Of a stretch of 64,000 nucleotides of DNA, positions 54,845 through 64,000 are shown one piece after another. The notes beneath the pieces are model-generated. The model searched no databases and was not told where the DNA came from. It saw only the letters and a list, made by a program, of their open reading frames with translations. How positions within the stretch are numbered: position 1 is the stretch's first letter; each line of letters opens with the position of its first letter. Source of the DNA: Alphaproteobacteria bacterium (GTDB taxonomy: Bacteria; Pseudomonadota; Alphaproteobacteria; Rickettsiales; JABSSG01); NCBI GenBank assembly GCA_030426905.1, contig JAUHXQ010000002.1:124001-188000 (forward strand), written 5' to 3'. Made by a program: the position numbers and the translations under genes.

Positions 54845-57400
54845 TTAAATAACTATATTAATAACTTTATAGGGAATATAAATAATTTTCTTTATTTTTT
54901 TATCTTCTATTGTTTTTTTTACTTTATAGTTCTCTAAAGCTATAGCTTTAATATTCTCTTCTGAGGCATCTGGTTCAACAGTAATCGTATCTTTCAGCTT
55001 ACCATTAACTTGTATTACAATTACTATTTCTTTTGGTTTAATTAACTTTTTATCGGTAACAGGCCACTTGCTATGAGCTAAAATTTTATGATTACCTAGT
55101 ATTTTCCATAGCTCTTCTGTGATATGAGGTGCAATAGGATTTAGAAGATGTAGTAATATTTTTATCGCCTCATTTGTAACTGCAATATTAGATTTTGTTT
55201 CTCTTTTAAAACTCCATAGCGCATTTGTAAATTCTCTTATCGTAGCAATAGCTTTATTAAATTGTAGTTGCTCTAGAAAGTCACTTGTTTTTTGTAATGC
55301 AATATGTGCATTACGCAGCAATTCTAAATCTACTAGCGTTAAATTGTATTCATGGTAATTTGCTATATTAATATCATATTGCTTAGTATGATTAGTAACA
55401 AAATCATATAATTTGCTTAAAAACTTGTAGCAACCTTCTACCGCAGCATCAGTCCATTCCAGGTCTTTTTCAGGAGGGCTATCAGAAAGAGCAAAAAGTC
55501 TAACTGTATCTGCTCCATATTTCTCTATAATAACATTTGGCGACACAGTGTTCTTTTTTGACTTGCTCATTTTTTCAACTTGACAAGCAAAAATCTCTGA
55601 TTTTGTATCAGCGTGATATAATTTTCCATTTTCCTTCATAACTTTAGTTGTATCAACCCAATTATTATTACTATCTTTATAGCTCATGTGAGTAATCATA
55701 CCCTGAGCAAGTAAATGGGAAAATGGTTCTTCGAAGTCAATATAACCGCATTTTTTCATTGCTTTAGTGAAAAAGCGTGAATAAAGCAAATGTAAGACTG
55801 CATGCTCAATTCCACCTATATATTGATCTACTGGAAGCCAGTAGTGACAGGCTTTTTTGTCGATAATATCTTTCGTTGATGGATTACAATACCTCATAAA
55901 ATACCAAGAAGAGTCAACAAAAGTATCTAAAGTATCAGTTTCTCTCTCTGCTTTAGCATTACATTTAGGGCAGTGAACGTACTTCCAGGTTGGGTGGTTA
56001 GCAAGAGATGTATTATCATTGTTAAACTCAACATCTTGCGGTAGTAACACTGGTAAGTCTTCCTCAGATACTGGTACTATACCACAAGTTTTACAATGTA
56101 TAATTGGGATAGGGCATCCCCAATATCTCTGTCTAGAAACTCCCCAATCTTTTAAGCGAAAATTAGTTACAGCAAAACCAGCCTTTTTTTCTTCAAAGTA
56201 TTTGATAATCTTTTTTTTAGCAATATGAGCTTCCAAACCATTTAAAAACTCTGAATTTACCAAAATATCTTTGTTATTTATTTTTGCTGGTAAAGAACTA
56301 TTTTCTGTATCAACAATTTTAATTATTGGTAAATTATATTTTGATGCAATTTCATAATCACGTTCATCATGCGCAGGACAACCAAATATTGCTCCTGTAC
56401 CATAACCCATTAAAACAAAATTTGCTATGTAAACAGGTAAAGTTTCCCCTTTTTTTACTGGGTGTACAACTCTTAGCCCTGTATCTATAGCTTTTTTTTC
56501 CCTAGTCTCTATATCAGCTTCAGCAGTAGAAAGATGCTGACACTCCTCGAGGAATTTTTTTACTTCTTCATTATTATCAGCAAGGCGTAGTGCCAGTGGA
56601 TACTCAAAAGAAATAGCACAAAAAGATGCACCAAATATTGTTTCTGGCAAAGTAGTAAATATCTCTATATATTCTACAGCACGATAATCTTTTATTTTTA
56701 ATTTTATATTGCAACCTTCTGATTTACCTATCCATTTCTGCTGCATTAGTTTTATATGATTTGGCCATCCAGGCAAATGCTCTAAACCTTCTAGTAAGTC
56801 ATCAGCAAAATTGGTAATTCTAAAAAACCACTGATATAGCTTTTTGCGTATTATTTGTGCACCAGAACGCCATCCCTTACCATCAATAACTTGCTCATTA
56901 GCAAGCACAGTTTGATCCACAGGATCCCAGTTTACTAAAGACTCTTTACGGTACGCTAGATCGTTTTCAAAAAATTTAAGAAATAGTTTTTGCTGTTGCT
57001 GATAATAACTAGGATCACAAGTAGTGATTTCTTTGCTCCAATCGTATGCAAATCCAATTTTTTTCAATTCGGACTTCATATTCTTAATATTTTGGTGAGT
57101 CCAATCAGCTGGGTGTACTTGCTTTTCTTTTGCAGCATTTTCAGCAGGCAAACCAAAAGAGTCCCATCCTAACGGATGCAAAACATTAAATCCTTTGCTA
57201 ATTTTATAGCGGGCAAGAACATCACCAATAGTGTAATTTCGTACATGCCCCATGTGAATTTGCCCTGATGTGTAGGGCAACATCTCAAGAACATAATATT
57301 TTACTTTATGTGGGTCCTTATCAACAACAAATGACTTATGAATGTCCCAATATTCTTGCCATTCTTGTTCTATTTTCCTAAAATTATAAACTATAGTCAT
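54845..57400 (-). CDS. leuS: Leucyl-tRNA synthetase
   Basis: 851 residues, bacterial type with CP1 editing domain. HIGH site [28 protein letters not shown], zinc-binding region with C-x2-C pairs, and the editing T-rich segment with F-T-T-L-P-E-T and [15 protein letters not shown]. Three bp upstream of lptE; follows the DUF3576 gene. Confidence 0.97.
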   Translation of the reverse strand: MTIVYNFRKIEQEWQEYWDIHKSFVVDKDPHKVKYYVLEMLPYTSGQIHMGHVRNYTIGDVLARYKISKGFNVLHPLGWDSFGLPAENAAKEKQVHPADWTHQNIKNMKSELKKIGFAYDWSKEITTCDPSYYQQQQKLFLKFFENDLAYRKESLVNWDPVDQTVLANEQVIDGKGWRSGAQIIRKKLYQWFFRITNFADDLLEGLEHLPGWPNHIKLMQQKWIGKSEGCNIKLKIKDYRAVEYIEIFTTLPETIFGASFCAISFEYPLALRLADNNEEVKKFLEECQHLSTAEADIETREKKAIDTGLRVVHPVKKGETLPVYIANFVLMGYGTGAIFGCPAHDERDYEIASKYNLPIIKIVDTENSSLPAKINNKDILVNSEFLNGLEAHIAKKKIIKYFEEKKAGFAVTNFRLKDWGVSRQRYWGCPIPIIHCKTCGIVPVSEEDLPVLLPQDVEFNNDNTSLANHPTWKYVHCPKCNAKAERETDTLDTFVDSSWYFMRYCNPSTKDIIDKKACHYWLPVDQYIGGIEHAVLHLLYSRFFTKAMKKCGYIDFEEPFSHLLAQGMITHMSYKDSNNNWVDTTKVMKENGKLYHADTKSEIFACQVEKMSKSKKNTVSPNVIIEKYGADTVRLFALSDSPPEKDLEWTDAAVEGCYKFLSKLYDFVTNHTKQYDINIANYHEYNLTLVDLELLRNAHIALQKTSDFLEQLQFNKAIATIREFTNALWSFKRETKSNIAVTNEAIKILLHLLNPIAPHITEELWKILGNHKILAHSKWPVTDKKLIKPKEIVIVIQVNGKLKDTITVEPDASEENIKAIALENYKVKKTIEDKKIKKIIYIPYKVINIVI

Positions 57401-57466
57401 TTTGTGTTTTGTTATGGCAAAAAAGCTAAAAATAAAACCAGCTACAAAGAAACTATAGAAAATTAA

Positions 57467-57994
57467 TTAGTGTTGCTGCGCTAATTTTAACTCTCTTGCT
57501 CTTGTAAAAATCTTTTCTTCTATATCTTCGCCAATTTTAGGGCTAGCCTTTGTGCCTCGCCAAATGTTATCTTTTAACTCTTGCTTAAAAACATTCACTT
57601 GTAGAGCATTAGGTTTTAATTCTGTAGACTTTATGACAATATTCACTTTATATCTTTGCGCTGGATAATCTGGATCTTCGTACCAATCGGTAGAGATAAC
57701 ACCTCCTGCAGTATCACTAATTGCAAGTGGCATAAAAGTTACCACGTCTAAGGATGCTTGCCATAAGTATGAGTTAACATTAAGAGACTTCCCATTACTT
57801 CCGGAACCATTGTTTTTTTTGCCCCCACCAAACAAATTCAAAGTCGTCTTATCGCCAAATAACTTGCCGCCCTTCTCTATTCTTTTTTGCCTTGGAGTTT
57901 TAGGAGCTAGAGAATCATCATCGTAACCTTCTTCTGCAAATACATAGCTTACAGCTAATAATGTAGATATAAAATATATAAAAAATTTTTTCAT
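57467..57994 (-). CDS. DUF3576 exported protein
   Basis: 175 residues. Sec signal peptide (I-Y-F-I-S-T-L-L-A-V-S-Y-V-F-A). The conserved core (Y-L-W-Q-A-S-L-D-V-V-T-F-M-P-L, then G-G-V-I-S-T-D-W-Y) and R-Y-K-V-N-I-V-I-K match DUF3576, a family next to leuS-lptE in many alphaproteobacteria. Likely an envelope factor; role unknown. A polybasic K-K-N-N-G-S-G linker follows the signal region. Confidence 0.88.
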   Translation of the reverse strand: MKKFFIYFISTLLAVSYVFAEEGYDDDSLAPKTPRQKRIEKGGKLFGDKTTLNLFGGGKKNNGSGSNGKSLNVNSYLWQASLDVVTFMPLAISDTAGGVISTDWYEDPDYPAQRYKVNIVIKSTELKPNALQVNVFKQELKDNIWRGTKASPKIGEDIEEKIFTRARELKLAQQH

Positions 57995-58151
57995 TCAAAT
58001 TTTGTGTTTATTCAATTATGATGAAAATTACACTATTAGTCATCTCTACGCAACTATTTTAATTGTAAAATAGTCTATTACATTGTTTACTCTTTAATAT
58101 ATCTAAAAAATAATAAACAATATAGTTAATAATCTAAAGACCACTATAAGA

Positions 58152-58442
58152 ATGATTCTAAAATCAATCAAAGGGTCCATTAACTTAGGAGAATGTGGCT
58201 TTAGCAATATAGAACATTTTCTTAAGAAAAATGGAGTAAAATTCATAAGCAAACTTTGCGAAGATTTTGACAACGCATATAGAGATTTTGAATATAATGG
58301 TAACAAATATACTTTGCACTGGAATAATTACTTAGGTGTAGAAGTTCTATATTATACTGACAATAGCTTATCAGACATCAAAAAATTGTTATCAAAGTAT
58401 CAACAAAACAAAGAAAAAGACGATGATTTACAAACAAATTAA
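58152..58442 (+). CDS. Small hypothetical protein upstream of the secreted repeat protein
   Basis: 96 residues, not recognised. Mixed alpha/beta look: F-L-K-K-N-G-V-K-F-I-S-K-L, then K-Y-T-L-H-W-N-N-Y-L-G-V-E-V-L-Y-Y, ending in a charged helical tail. No signal peptide. Its last 20 bp overlap the start of the secreted repeat protein in another frame, so translation is coupled. The pairing of a small cytoplasmic protein with an exported one invites a chaperone or immunity hypothesis, unproven. Confidence 0.6.
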   Translation: MILKSIKGSINLGECGFSNIEHFLKKNGVKFISKLCEDFDNAYRDFEYNGNKYTLHWNNYLGVEVLYYTDNSLSDIKKLLSKYQQNKEKDDDLQTN

Positions 58443-60021
58443 CAATCTAAAAAAGCACATAATTAAATATTTGCTTATATTAATTTTAGCCGTATCTCAA
58501 GTTGTATTAACTCAAACAACTTATGCTGATTTAATAAGCCTACAAGAAGAAGAGGAAGAAGAAGCTCTCACTGCAGTAGAAGAGCTAGAAAATACTATGA
58601 ATACCAGTACTGGGCACAATTTTGACAGTATTGCTACTCATGTACCTAAAGAAGACATAAAACATGGAATAATCCATAGGAGTGATGAATCTCATTATAT
58701 CTGGCTTGAAACCAATGATGGGAAAGAACACGTATTCCACATGAGGAAGAAAAGCGATAGTACGTTTGATTTACCTCGCAAAGTAGATTATGATAAAATA
58801 CCTTTAAAAGAGCATTACGGTTTAGCAAGGAAAGCGCAAGAGGGATTAGAGAAACAAGCGCTATTGCAAAAACATCCTGTTAAAAATACAGAAATTAGTA
58901 GAGCATTCACACAAAAGCTATTGGATGAAATTAATTTTAATCCAAATGATTACCAAATTCCAAGATCATATGCAGAAGCAAGTCATTTTCTAACTGGCTA
59001 TCCAAAAAGTGTAGGAAAACATCGAAGTAAAGTAAGAGATGGATATAATAATGGATTAGATCACTTCGCAAAAAAGTTTTTAGCAGAAGTAGACCAAATA
59101 GGACTTGAAAACGTTACTCCAGAAACAGCGCGAATGTATCATCATATCAGAAGGGAGCTTGGCAGAACTTTTAAAGATATTACTGGCCCTCTAGCAACAG
59201 CAAATATTTATAAAAGAAACGAAAAAAAATATGGAGACAAACTTGGGCCTACATATAAATATTTAAAAGAGGTGAAGAAATTATCTCATCAAGAAATAGC
59301 AGTGAATAGTTTTAAAAGTGAAGGTAAAGATTATAATTTAAAAAACACTCAAGGTTTTGAAGCTTTTCGAAAACTTGAAGCAAAGCTAAAAGAGTTTCAA
59401 AAGTCTAATACTCAATCTATAGTAAATACGCCTCAAAACAAAACTGACATCACTAAACCACAAACACCAAGTAAAACGCAGAATGCAAGCAGCAGCACAA
59501 ATACCCAGACAAGTAATCCTGCTGAAAGCAAAGCTATAGTTGTTAGAAAAACAAATTTAACAAAAGAACCTCAAAAGTCTAATACTCAATCTATAGTAAA
59601 TACGCCTCAAAACAAAACTGACATCACTAAACCACAAACACCAAGTAAAACGCAGAATGCAAGCAGCAGCACAAATACCCAAACAAGTAATCCTGCTGAA
59701 AGCAAAGCTATAGTTGTTAGAAAAACAGATTTAACAAAAGAACCTCAAAAGTCTCATAACCAACCTACAGTAAATACGCCTCAAAACAAAACTGACATCA
59801 CTAAACCACAAACACCAAGTAAAACGCAGAATACAAGCAGCAGCACAAATACTCCAGCAAATAATACTGCTGAAACAAGAAATATAACAACTAAAAAACC
59901 AGATAATAAAAGAATAATTCCTAAATCCATAATAGAAAAACCTCCAAATCAACAACAGATATTAAATAAAAAATTCTCACCCAATACTGCACCCCAAGAA
60001 GAAGAGGAAGAAGAGTCTTAA
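58423..60021 (+). CDS. Secreted protein with 58-residue repeats, function unknown
   Basis: 532 residues. Signal peptide (Y-L-L-I-L-I-L-A-V-S-Q-V-V-L) to about residue 35, then a poly-Glu patch (Q-E-E-E-E-E-E-A). Residues about 60-325 form a polar domain of unknown fold (with S-H-Y-I-W-L-E-T-N and E-E-H-V-F-H-M-like segments). Then come three 58-residue repeats rich in Thr, Ser, Gln, Asn and Pro (T-P-Q-N-K-T-D-I-T-K-P-Q-T-P-S-K-T). A second poly-Glu patch ends the protein. The repeats look like an extended stalk. It ends 4 bp into the convergent AsmA-like gene. Confidence 0.75.
   Translation: MIYKQINNLKKHIIKYLLILILAVSQVVLTQTTYADLISLQEEEEEEALTAVEELENTMNTSTGHNFDSIATHVPKEDIKHGIIHRSDESHYIWLETNDGKEHVFHMRKKSDSTFDLPRKVDYDKIPLKEHYGLARKAQEGLEKQALLQKHPVKNTEISRAFTQKLLDEINFNPNDYQIPRSYAEASHFLTGYPKSVGKHRSKVRDGYNNGLDHFAKKFLAEVDQIGLENVTPETARMYHHIRRELGRTFKDITGPLATANIYKRNEKKYGDKLGPTYKYLKEVKKLSHQEIAVNSFKSEGKDYNLKNTQGFEAFRKLEAKLKEFQKSNTQSIVNTPQNKTDITKPQTPSKTQNASSSTNTQTSNPAESKAIVVRKTNLTKEPQKSNTQSIVNTPQNKTDITKPQTPSKTQNASSSTNTQTSNPAESKAIVVRKTDLTKEPQKSHNQPTVNTPQNKTDITKPQTPSKTQNTSSSTNTPANNTAETRNITTKKPDNKRIIPKSIIEKPPNQQQILNKKFSPNTAPQEEEEEES
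59398..59869 (+). repeat. 174-bp tandem repeats in the secreted protein gene
   Basis: Three units starting at 59398, 59572 and 59746 (period 174 bp, 58 codons). The first two are almost identical; the third is diverged and shortened at its end. Recent expansion. Confidence 0.9.
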
Positions 60022-62504
60022 CCAGACCCCAAGCTTACCTTGAGATTATTAGCCTTACCATTAAAGGAGATATTAAAACCATCTATTTTTTCACTCTTCT
60101 TTAGATAAGCAATACTCATCATGCCCTTCATCTGGTCGCTTAGTATTTCATAATCAAATAGAGTTTGCCCGTGTATGTTGTCCTGAGTAATAAAACGTAG
60201 ATTATTAGACTTTACTATACCATTATCCAGAACGAAATCTGCTTCAAACTGCTTAAATAATGTAGCTCCTTTATGCATATTTGTATACATAGCTACTTTA
60301 TGATTTGCATCTATCAAAGTTTTTTTGTCTCTTATTATAGGATAACCATATGTTCTTACTAGAGAAGTGATATCAAAATTATCAAACTTTAATAAACCGG
60401 CAGATTTTATATTAAATTTACTGTCAGCATTTGCAATTAAATCATTAATATTTTTACCATATGAGGACTGATAACCACTTATATTCAACCTTCCAGTTCC
60501 TTTCATTCCAGAAGATTTAAATATAGCTTTATTAGCAAAATTTGTGAATTTTTGCAAATCCACATTTTCCCATTGAAATTTGCCTTCGTAAGAAACGTTA
60601 TCACGTAAATTAACTATTGCATTTTCAAGACGAAATTTTCCTCCAAACAAACCGAAGCTACAGGTTTTTAATTCCGTTTTTTCTTTTTCAAGAGAAATAC
60701 GGCAATCAATAAATTGTAGTGAATCTGCATTATTATCCTGAACATTGACCCTAATTTTACCATCAAATTCGTTAAATCTAAAAACAGCAAAATCATTATT
60801 TGCATAGGATGTTTTATTATTATCGTCATCATTAGATTTTAAATTATATCCGAAGAAATGTTTCATTACTATACGGTTCAATAAATCTATATCAACATGA
60901 TCACCTCTAATTGTGGCATTTAAATTAGGAGTTTGCGGAATTAAATTTATTAGAAAGTCTCCAGAAAGATCAAAGATTTTACTAGATGATACTAAATTCT
61001 GTATTCCAAGCAGATGATAGTGATTGATATAGTTGAAAGAAATATCCTCAATTTTTTTACTACCATAATTAAGTCCTATGAAACTAACTTTTCCATCTAC
61101 TATATTATAATGATCTCTACGTATTGATAAAAACTGTTGATTTTTAGCATCCGATAAAAAATTATTTTGCATTAATAGATTAATAAATGGGACATTATCA
61201 CTTAGGTTTTCAATTTTTACATTACCATTAAGAACTGAGTTATTAACATTATAAGATGAGAATTTTAAAAAATCAGACGATAACTTAGTTTTACCTTCAT
61301 ATAATTGAAAATTCTCTAATACCACTAACGAAGGACTCAGCGTAATTTTAGTGTCCAAAGATATAGTAGTTTTATTATTATCACTGCCCTGATTAACAAA
61401 ATTATTAACTCTAGATAAATCAAATAGATTCATAAAGTCATTGTAAGTTATCTTCTGCAAATTAACTTCACCTTTGTATAGCGGTCTAAATTGATTTTTA
61501 GAAACAATACCTTTAGTGGTAAATATTGTGTTTTCTGATGTTTTAAAACTTAATTCATCAATTTTTGCATCCTTATTGTTACCACAGGCAGCCTTGAGAA
61601 GAAAAGAATTTAATTTTGTCTTGTTATACAGCACCTCTTTTGCTTTAACCTCAAGATCGAGATCAAAATTTAGGATATCCATAATAACTTCATAAGTCAA
61701 AAAATCACTAAAATTTGCTCTGTTAATCTGAGCGCCAATACTATCTATGTCAACATAATCGATATATACCTTCATTTTTAATTTGTTTTCATCGATTAAA
61801 TCAAAATTGAATGTTGCATCTAAATTGTCAGAATGGCATCGCAATTTTTTGCTACTAAGCTTATTATCTTTAATCTCAAAATCTCCTTCAATTATCATGG
61901 ATTGCTTTTTAGAATTAAAATTATTAGCAAATAAAGCTTGTTTTGGATCTAGAAAAGAAAACATATTTGAAGACTGAAACTTAAACTTTCCTTCTATTAA
62001 ACCCTCATTTAAGTTATCAGATTCATTTGGATTATATGAAGCTTGTATCTTCATAGAATTAAAATTATCTTCAATATTTATATCATAATTTATAGCATTT
62101 TTACTTGTAACCTCATAATATCCAGAAATAGTTAGGGAATTTTCAAAGAAATTTTTGCCTTCGAAATTGACTCTATTATTCACTGGATCATATGAAAATC
62201 TCATTAATAGTCCTGTCAAATCAAATGGTAGCTTAACCATAGATGTATCAAATTTAATTTCTGCATCTGATATTGAAATATCCTTACTAGACTTACTAAT
62301 CAAGATATCATATAAGCTGTTATCTCTGTGACCTTCCGAATCGGATATAATTGTTGGAAACGGTACAAATTGTATTACAGACTTTTTTATTATTTGACTT
62401 TTACTATCTGTAGTATTTTTGTTATAATCCTTGTAATAATAAAGGAATGATAAACACAAGGTTGAAATTATAGTTAGAATAATAAAAATTGACCTGAATT
62501 TCAT
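60018..62504 (-). CDS. AsmA/TamB-like inner-membrane-anchored protein
   Basis: 828 residues. N-terminal TM (I-F-I-I-L-T-I-I-S-T-L-C-L-S-F-L) then a long periplasmic beta-rich region. The C-terminal AsmA-like domain has G-T-G-R-L-N-I-S-G and L-I-A-N-A-D-S-K-F-N-I-K-S-A-G, with D-N-G-I-V-K-S-N-N-L-R-F after it. Such bridge-like proteins are thought to move phospholipid to the outer membrane. Ends convergent with the secreted repeat protein; divergent from rimM. Confidence 0.8.
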   Translation of the reverse strand: MKFRSIFIILTIISTLCLSFLYYYKDYNKNTTDSKSQIIKKSVIQFVPFPTIISDSEGHRDNSLYDILISKSSKDISISDAEIKFDTSMVKLPFDLTGLLMRFSYDPVNNRVNFEGKNFFENSLTISGYYEVTSKNAINYDINIEDNFNSMKIQASYNPNESDNLNEGLIEGKFKFQSSNMFSFLDPKQALFANNFNSKKQSMIIEGDFEIKDNKLSSKKLRCHSDNLDATFNFDLIDENKLKMKVYIDYVDIDSIGAQINRANFSDFLTYEVIMDILNFDLDLEVKAKEVLYNKTKLNSFLLKAACGNNKDAKIDELSFKTSENTIFTTKGIVSKNQFRPLYKGEVNLQKITYNDFMNLFDLSRVNNFVNQGSDNNKTTISLDTKITLSPSLVVLENFQLYEGKTKLSSDFLKFSSYNVNNSVLNGNVKIENLSDNVPFINLLMQNNFLSDAKNQQFLSIRRDHYNIVDGKVSFIGLNYGSKKIEDISFNYINHYHLLGIQNLVSSSKIFDLSGDFLINLIPQTPNLNATIRGDHVDIDLLNRIVMKHFFGYNLKSNDDDNNKTSYANNDFAVFRFNEFDGKIRVNVQDNNADSLQFIDCRISLEKEKTELKTCSFGLFGGKFRLENAIVNLRDNVSYEGKFQWENVDLQKFTNFANKAIFKSSGMKGTGRLNISGYQSSYGKNINDLIANADSKFNIKSAGLLKFDNFDITSLVRTYGYPIIRDKKTLIDANHKVAMYTNMHKGATLFKQFEADFVLDNGIVKSNNLRFITQDNIHGQTLFDYEILSDQMKGMMSIAYLKKSEKIDGFNISFNGKANNLKVSLGSG

Positions 62505-62557
62505 TTATTAATTTCTCAATTTATACATTTATAAGTAATAATATAGAAATATAAGCA

Positions 62558-63082
62558 ATGAATAGCAAAGATTTTTCAAAAAAACATCTGGCTATAGCCA
62601 TTATTACCAGTGCTCACGGTATAAAAGGTATGGTCAATGTTAAGACATTTACTGAAAAACCAGAGCATATTGTTAATTATGGTGAGATTTTTAATTTCGA
62701 TAAAACCATTAAATTTAAACTCAAAATACATTCTTTTAAAAAAGACAAATTAGTAGCTTCGATCGAAGGGATTAATGATAGAACTGAAGCTGAAAAACTG
62801 GCAAATACTAAACTATACGTAGATAGAGATGCACTTCCTGCAACAACAAACGACGATGAATTCTATATAGAAGACCTAATTGATATGGATGTTCTAGACA
62901 ATAATAATAAAGTTATTGGTAAAGTAATCTATGTACATAATTTTGGTGGTGGAAATATCTTAGAAATACAGTTCAACAATATGAAAAATTCTGAAATGTT
63001 ACTTTTTAGCAAAGAAAACTTCCCGATAGTAGATATAGAAAACAACCAAATAATATTTTTAGGAACCTCTAAAAACAACTAA
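62558..63082 (+). CDS. rimM: Ribosome maturation factor RimM
   Basis: 16S rRNA processing factor that binds ribosomal protein S19. 174 residues with the N-terminal beta barrel (H-L-A-I-A-I-I-T-S-A-H-G-I-K-G-M-V) and the PRC-barrel C domain (E-F-Y-I-E-D-L-I-D-M-D-V and G-K-V-I-Y-V-H-N-F-G-G-G). Convergent with and overlapping the RatA-like gene by 4 bp at the stops. Confidence 0.94.
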   Translation: MNSKDFSKKHLAIAIITSAHGIKGMVNVKTFTEKPEHIVNYGEIFNFDKTIKFKLKIHSFKKDKLVASIEGINDRTEAEKLANTKLYVDRDALPATTNDDEFYIEDLIDMDVLDNNNKVIGKVIYVHNFGGGNILEIQFNNMKNSEMLLFSKENFPIVDIENNQIIFLGTSKNN

Positions 63083-63531
63083 TCAACATGATATATTTTT
63101 CGCGCACGATTTTGAAAAGCAATTTTCATTTTCTGTAATGCACTTTCAAACATTGTACCGATCATTTTTTCTAAAAAGCGAGAACTGCATTGAAAATCTA
63201 TTAAAAATAGCACTTCAGTTTGATTATCTTTACTAGTAAACTGCCAGCTATTATTTAAATATTCAAAAGGACCTTCTAATAACTCAACTTCAATTTTGCA
63301 ATTATCATCTTCTTTTATCGGAGGAAATAAAGTCACTTTTGATGTATATGTGTGAGATAATGGAGGCAAATGAACAGTTAATTCTGCTTCAATAGTATTT
63401 CCTCGTTTAGATAAAATACGTGCAGCAGAGCACCATGGCAAAAATTCAGGATATTTCTCTACATCTTTTACTAATTCAAACAGCTGTTTTGCAGAAAATT
63501 CAGAATTATATTTAGTACTATATGAAGCCAT
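63079..63531 (-). CDS. RatA/Coq10-type START-domain protein
   Basis: 150 residues. START-like fold with F-E-L-V-K-D-V-E-K-Y-P-E-F-L-P-W-C near the start, the Coq10/RatA signature, and F-Q-C-S-S-R-F-L-E-K near the end. In alphaproteobacteria and mitochondria this family binds ubiquinone for respiration; the E. coli RatA toxin label comes from overexpression. ATG 63531 preferred to the TTG one codon upstream. Confidence 0.9.
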   Translation of the reverse strand: MASYSTKYNSEFSAKQLFELVKDVEKYPEFLPWCSAARILSKRGNTIEAELTVHLPPLSHTYTSKVTLFPPIKEDDNCKIEVELLEGPFEYLNNSWQFTSKDNQTEVLFLIDFQCSSRFLEKMIGTMFESALQKMKIAFQNRARKIYHVD

Positions 63532-63663
63532 CAATAAGATTCATAAAATGATATTAGTAATTTTGCTATTATATTGTGCTTGGAATGATATACTGATAAG
63601 CAACATTATGCAATATCCTTGAAAGCAAAATATAATTACGAGCGATCTCTGCTATATGAAGCC

Positions 63664-64000
63664 ATGGTCAAAATAAAAGATTCTTTAGAAACAATCACTT
63701 TATTAAATGGTAATAACTCTACTTTAGTACACTCAAGAAAAAGTACTAAGGCAAAGAATATTGCCATACGTATCAATCATCTCAAACAGGTAGAACTTGT
63801 AATACCAAAAAATGTGAGCGTAACCAGAGCTAAAAAATTTTTAATCCAAAAGCAAAAATGGATTTTTTCTAAGCTCAGTAGTATCAAGGATCCGGAAGAG
63901 TCCCTATTATCTGATCAAGTTGTTATATTTGGTGTGGCTCATAAAATTGATTATAGAGTGTCAAAGAGCAATATTTCAGTTAAAATAGAAGCAGGAGAAG
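63664..64000 (+). CDS. YgjP-like metallopeptidase (DUF45), N-terminal part
   Basis: Runs off the right edge; 112 codons present. The pattern S-R-K-S-T-K-A-K-N-I-A-I-R-I, then V-E-L-V-I-P-K-N-V-S-V, A-K-K-F-L and Q-K-W-I-F is the usual N-terminal half of M48-like YgjP proteins, whose H-E-L-x-H zinc site would lie beyond the window. ATG 63664 chosen; a TTG at 63619 is in frame. Substrate unknown. Confidence 0.75.
   Translation, partial: MVKIKDSLETITLLNGNNSTLVHSRKSTKAKNIAIRINHLKQVELVIPKNVSVTRAKKFLIQKQKWIFSKLSSIKDPEESLLSDQVVIFGVAHKIDYRVSKSNISVKIEAGE

Noticed and set aside
59398..59869. CRISPR-like spaced repeats
   Set aside because: Contiguous 174-bp in-frame coding repeats with no unique spacers; they are protein repeats.
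63079..63531. RatA toxin of a toxin-antitoxin pair
   Set aside because: No RatB-like partner is adjacent, and the Coq10-type respiratory role is the better-supported function for alphaproteobacteria.

Overview
The window is a dense, AT-rich, coding-packed chromosome segment of an alphaproteobacterium, most likely a Rickettsiales endosymbiont. I infer a Midichloriaceae/Jidaibacter-like protist-associated lineage, at low confidence for the family. Reasons: very AT-rich codon use, a short alphaproteobacterial-type ProS, fused IspDF, a MipZ-type ParA, a DUF3576-leuS-lptE cluster, tandem VirB2 pilin genes of the Rickettsiales kind, ankyrin-repeat proteins and several large charged or cysteine-rich proteins that look like host-interaction factors. 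I saw no rRNA, tRNA, CRISPR array, transposase or phage module.

Layout. 1-164: tail of a GNAT acetyltransferase. 194-2447 (-): def-fmt-truA. 2547-6110: glutathionyl-hydroquinone reductase-like GST, a CADD/PqqC-like protein and a hybrid histidine kinase whose membrane domain resembles the CqsS/LqsS quorum-sensing receptors. 6128-10523 (-): proS-lolC-lolD-ispDF. 10998-13522 (+): dnaX-ybaB-recR. 13672-14364: ankyrin protein. 14417-16570 (-): mtaB-ftsY. 16613-17188 (-): DUF1640/CCDC90-like undecad-repeat coiled coil. 17436-19580 (-): groES-groEL with a promoter and an intrinsic terminator. 19667: hemB.

20.7-27.5 kb is an accessory island of five lineage-specific proteins: a helical protein, a one-TM His-rich protein, an ankyrin-like protein, an 83-cysteine disintegrin-like protein and an 877-residue KEKE/coiled-coil protein. 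Housekeeping then resumes with argS-SPOR protein, a small ORF, mipZ, an FkbM methyltransferase, photolyase, and tsaE-amgK-murU (peptidoglycan recycling and t6A). A quinone oxidoreductase and ccmD-ccmE follow; ccmD is a 47-codon gene.

38.1-40.85 kb is a type IV secretion locus: three tandem virB2 genes with near-identical cores, followed by a 522-residue protein carrying a eukaryote-like IQ (calmodulin-binding) motif. A perfect palindrome overlaps a candidate -10 box upstream. After that come a degenerate inositol-monophosphatase-like protein, a tyrosine-tailed helical protein, fba(class I)-mscS-efp-VOC, bcp, xseA, a coiled-coil ORF-zapA-ispA-miaB-comM, an MsbA-like ABC exporter, DUF3576-leuS-lptE, a secreted repeat protein with a small partner ORF, an AsmA/TamB-like protein, rimM, a RatA/Coq10 protein and the start of a YgjP-like metallopeptidase.

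How it fits together: most of the window is translation, tRNA modification, envelope biogenesis (Lol, Lpt, AsmA, MsbA), isoprenoid (IspD/F, IspA) and heme/cytochrome c functions typical of reduced alphaproteobacterial genomes. They are interrupted by blocks that probably mediate contact with a eukaryotic host through a P-type (vir-like) T4SS.
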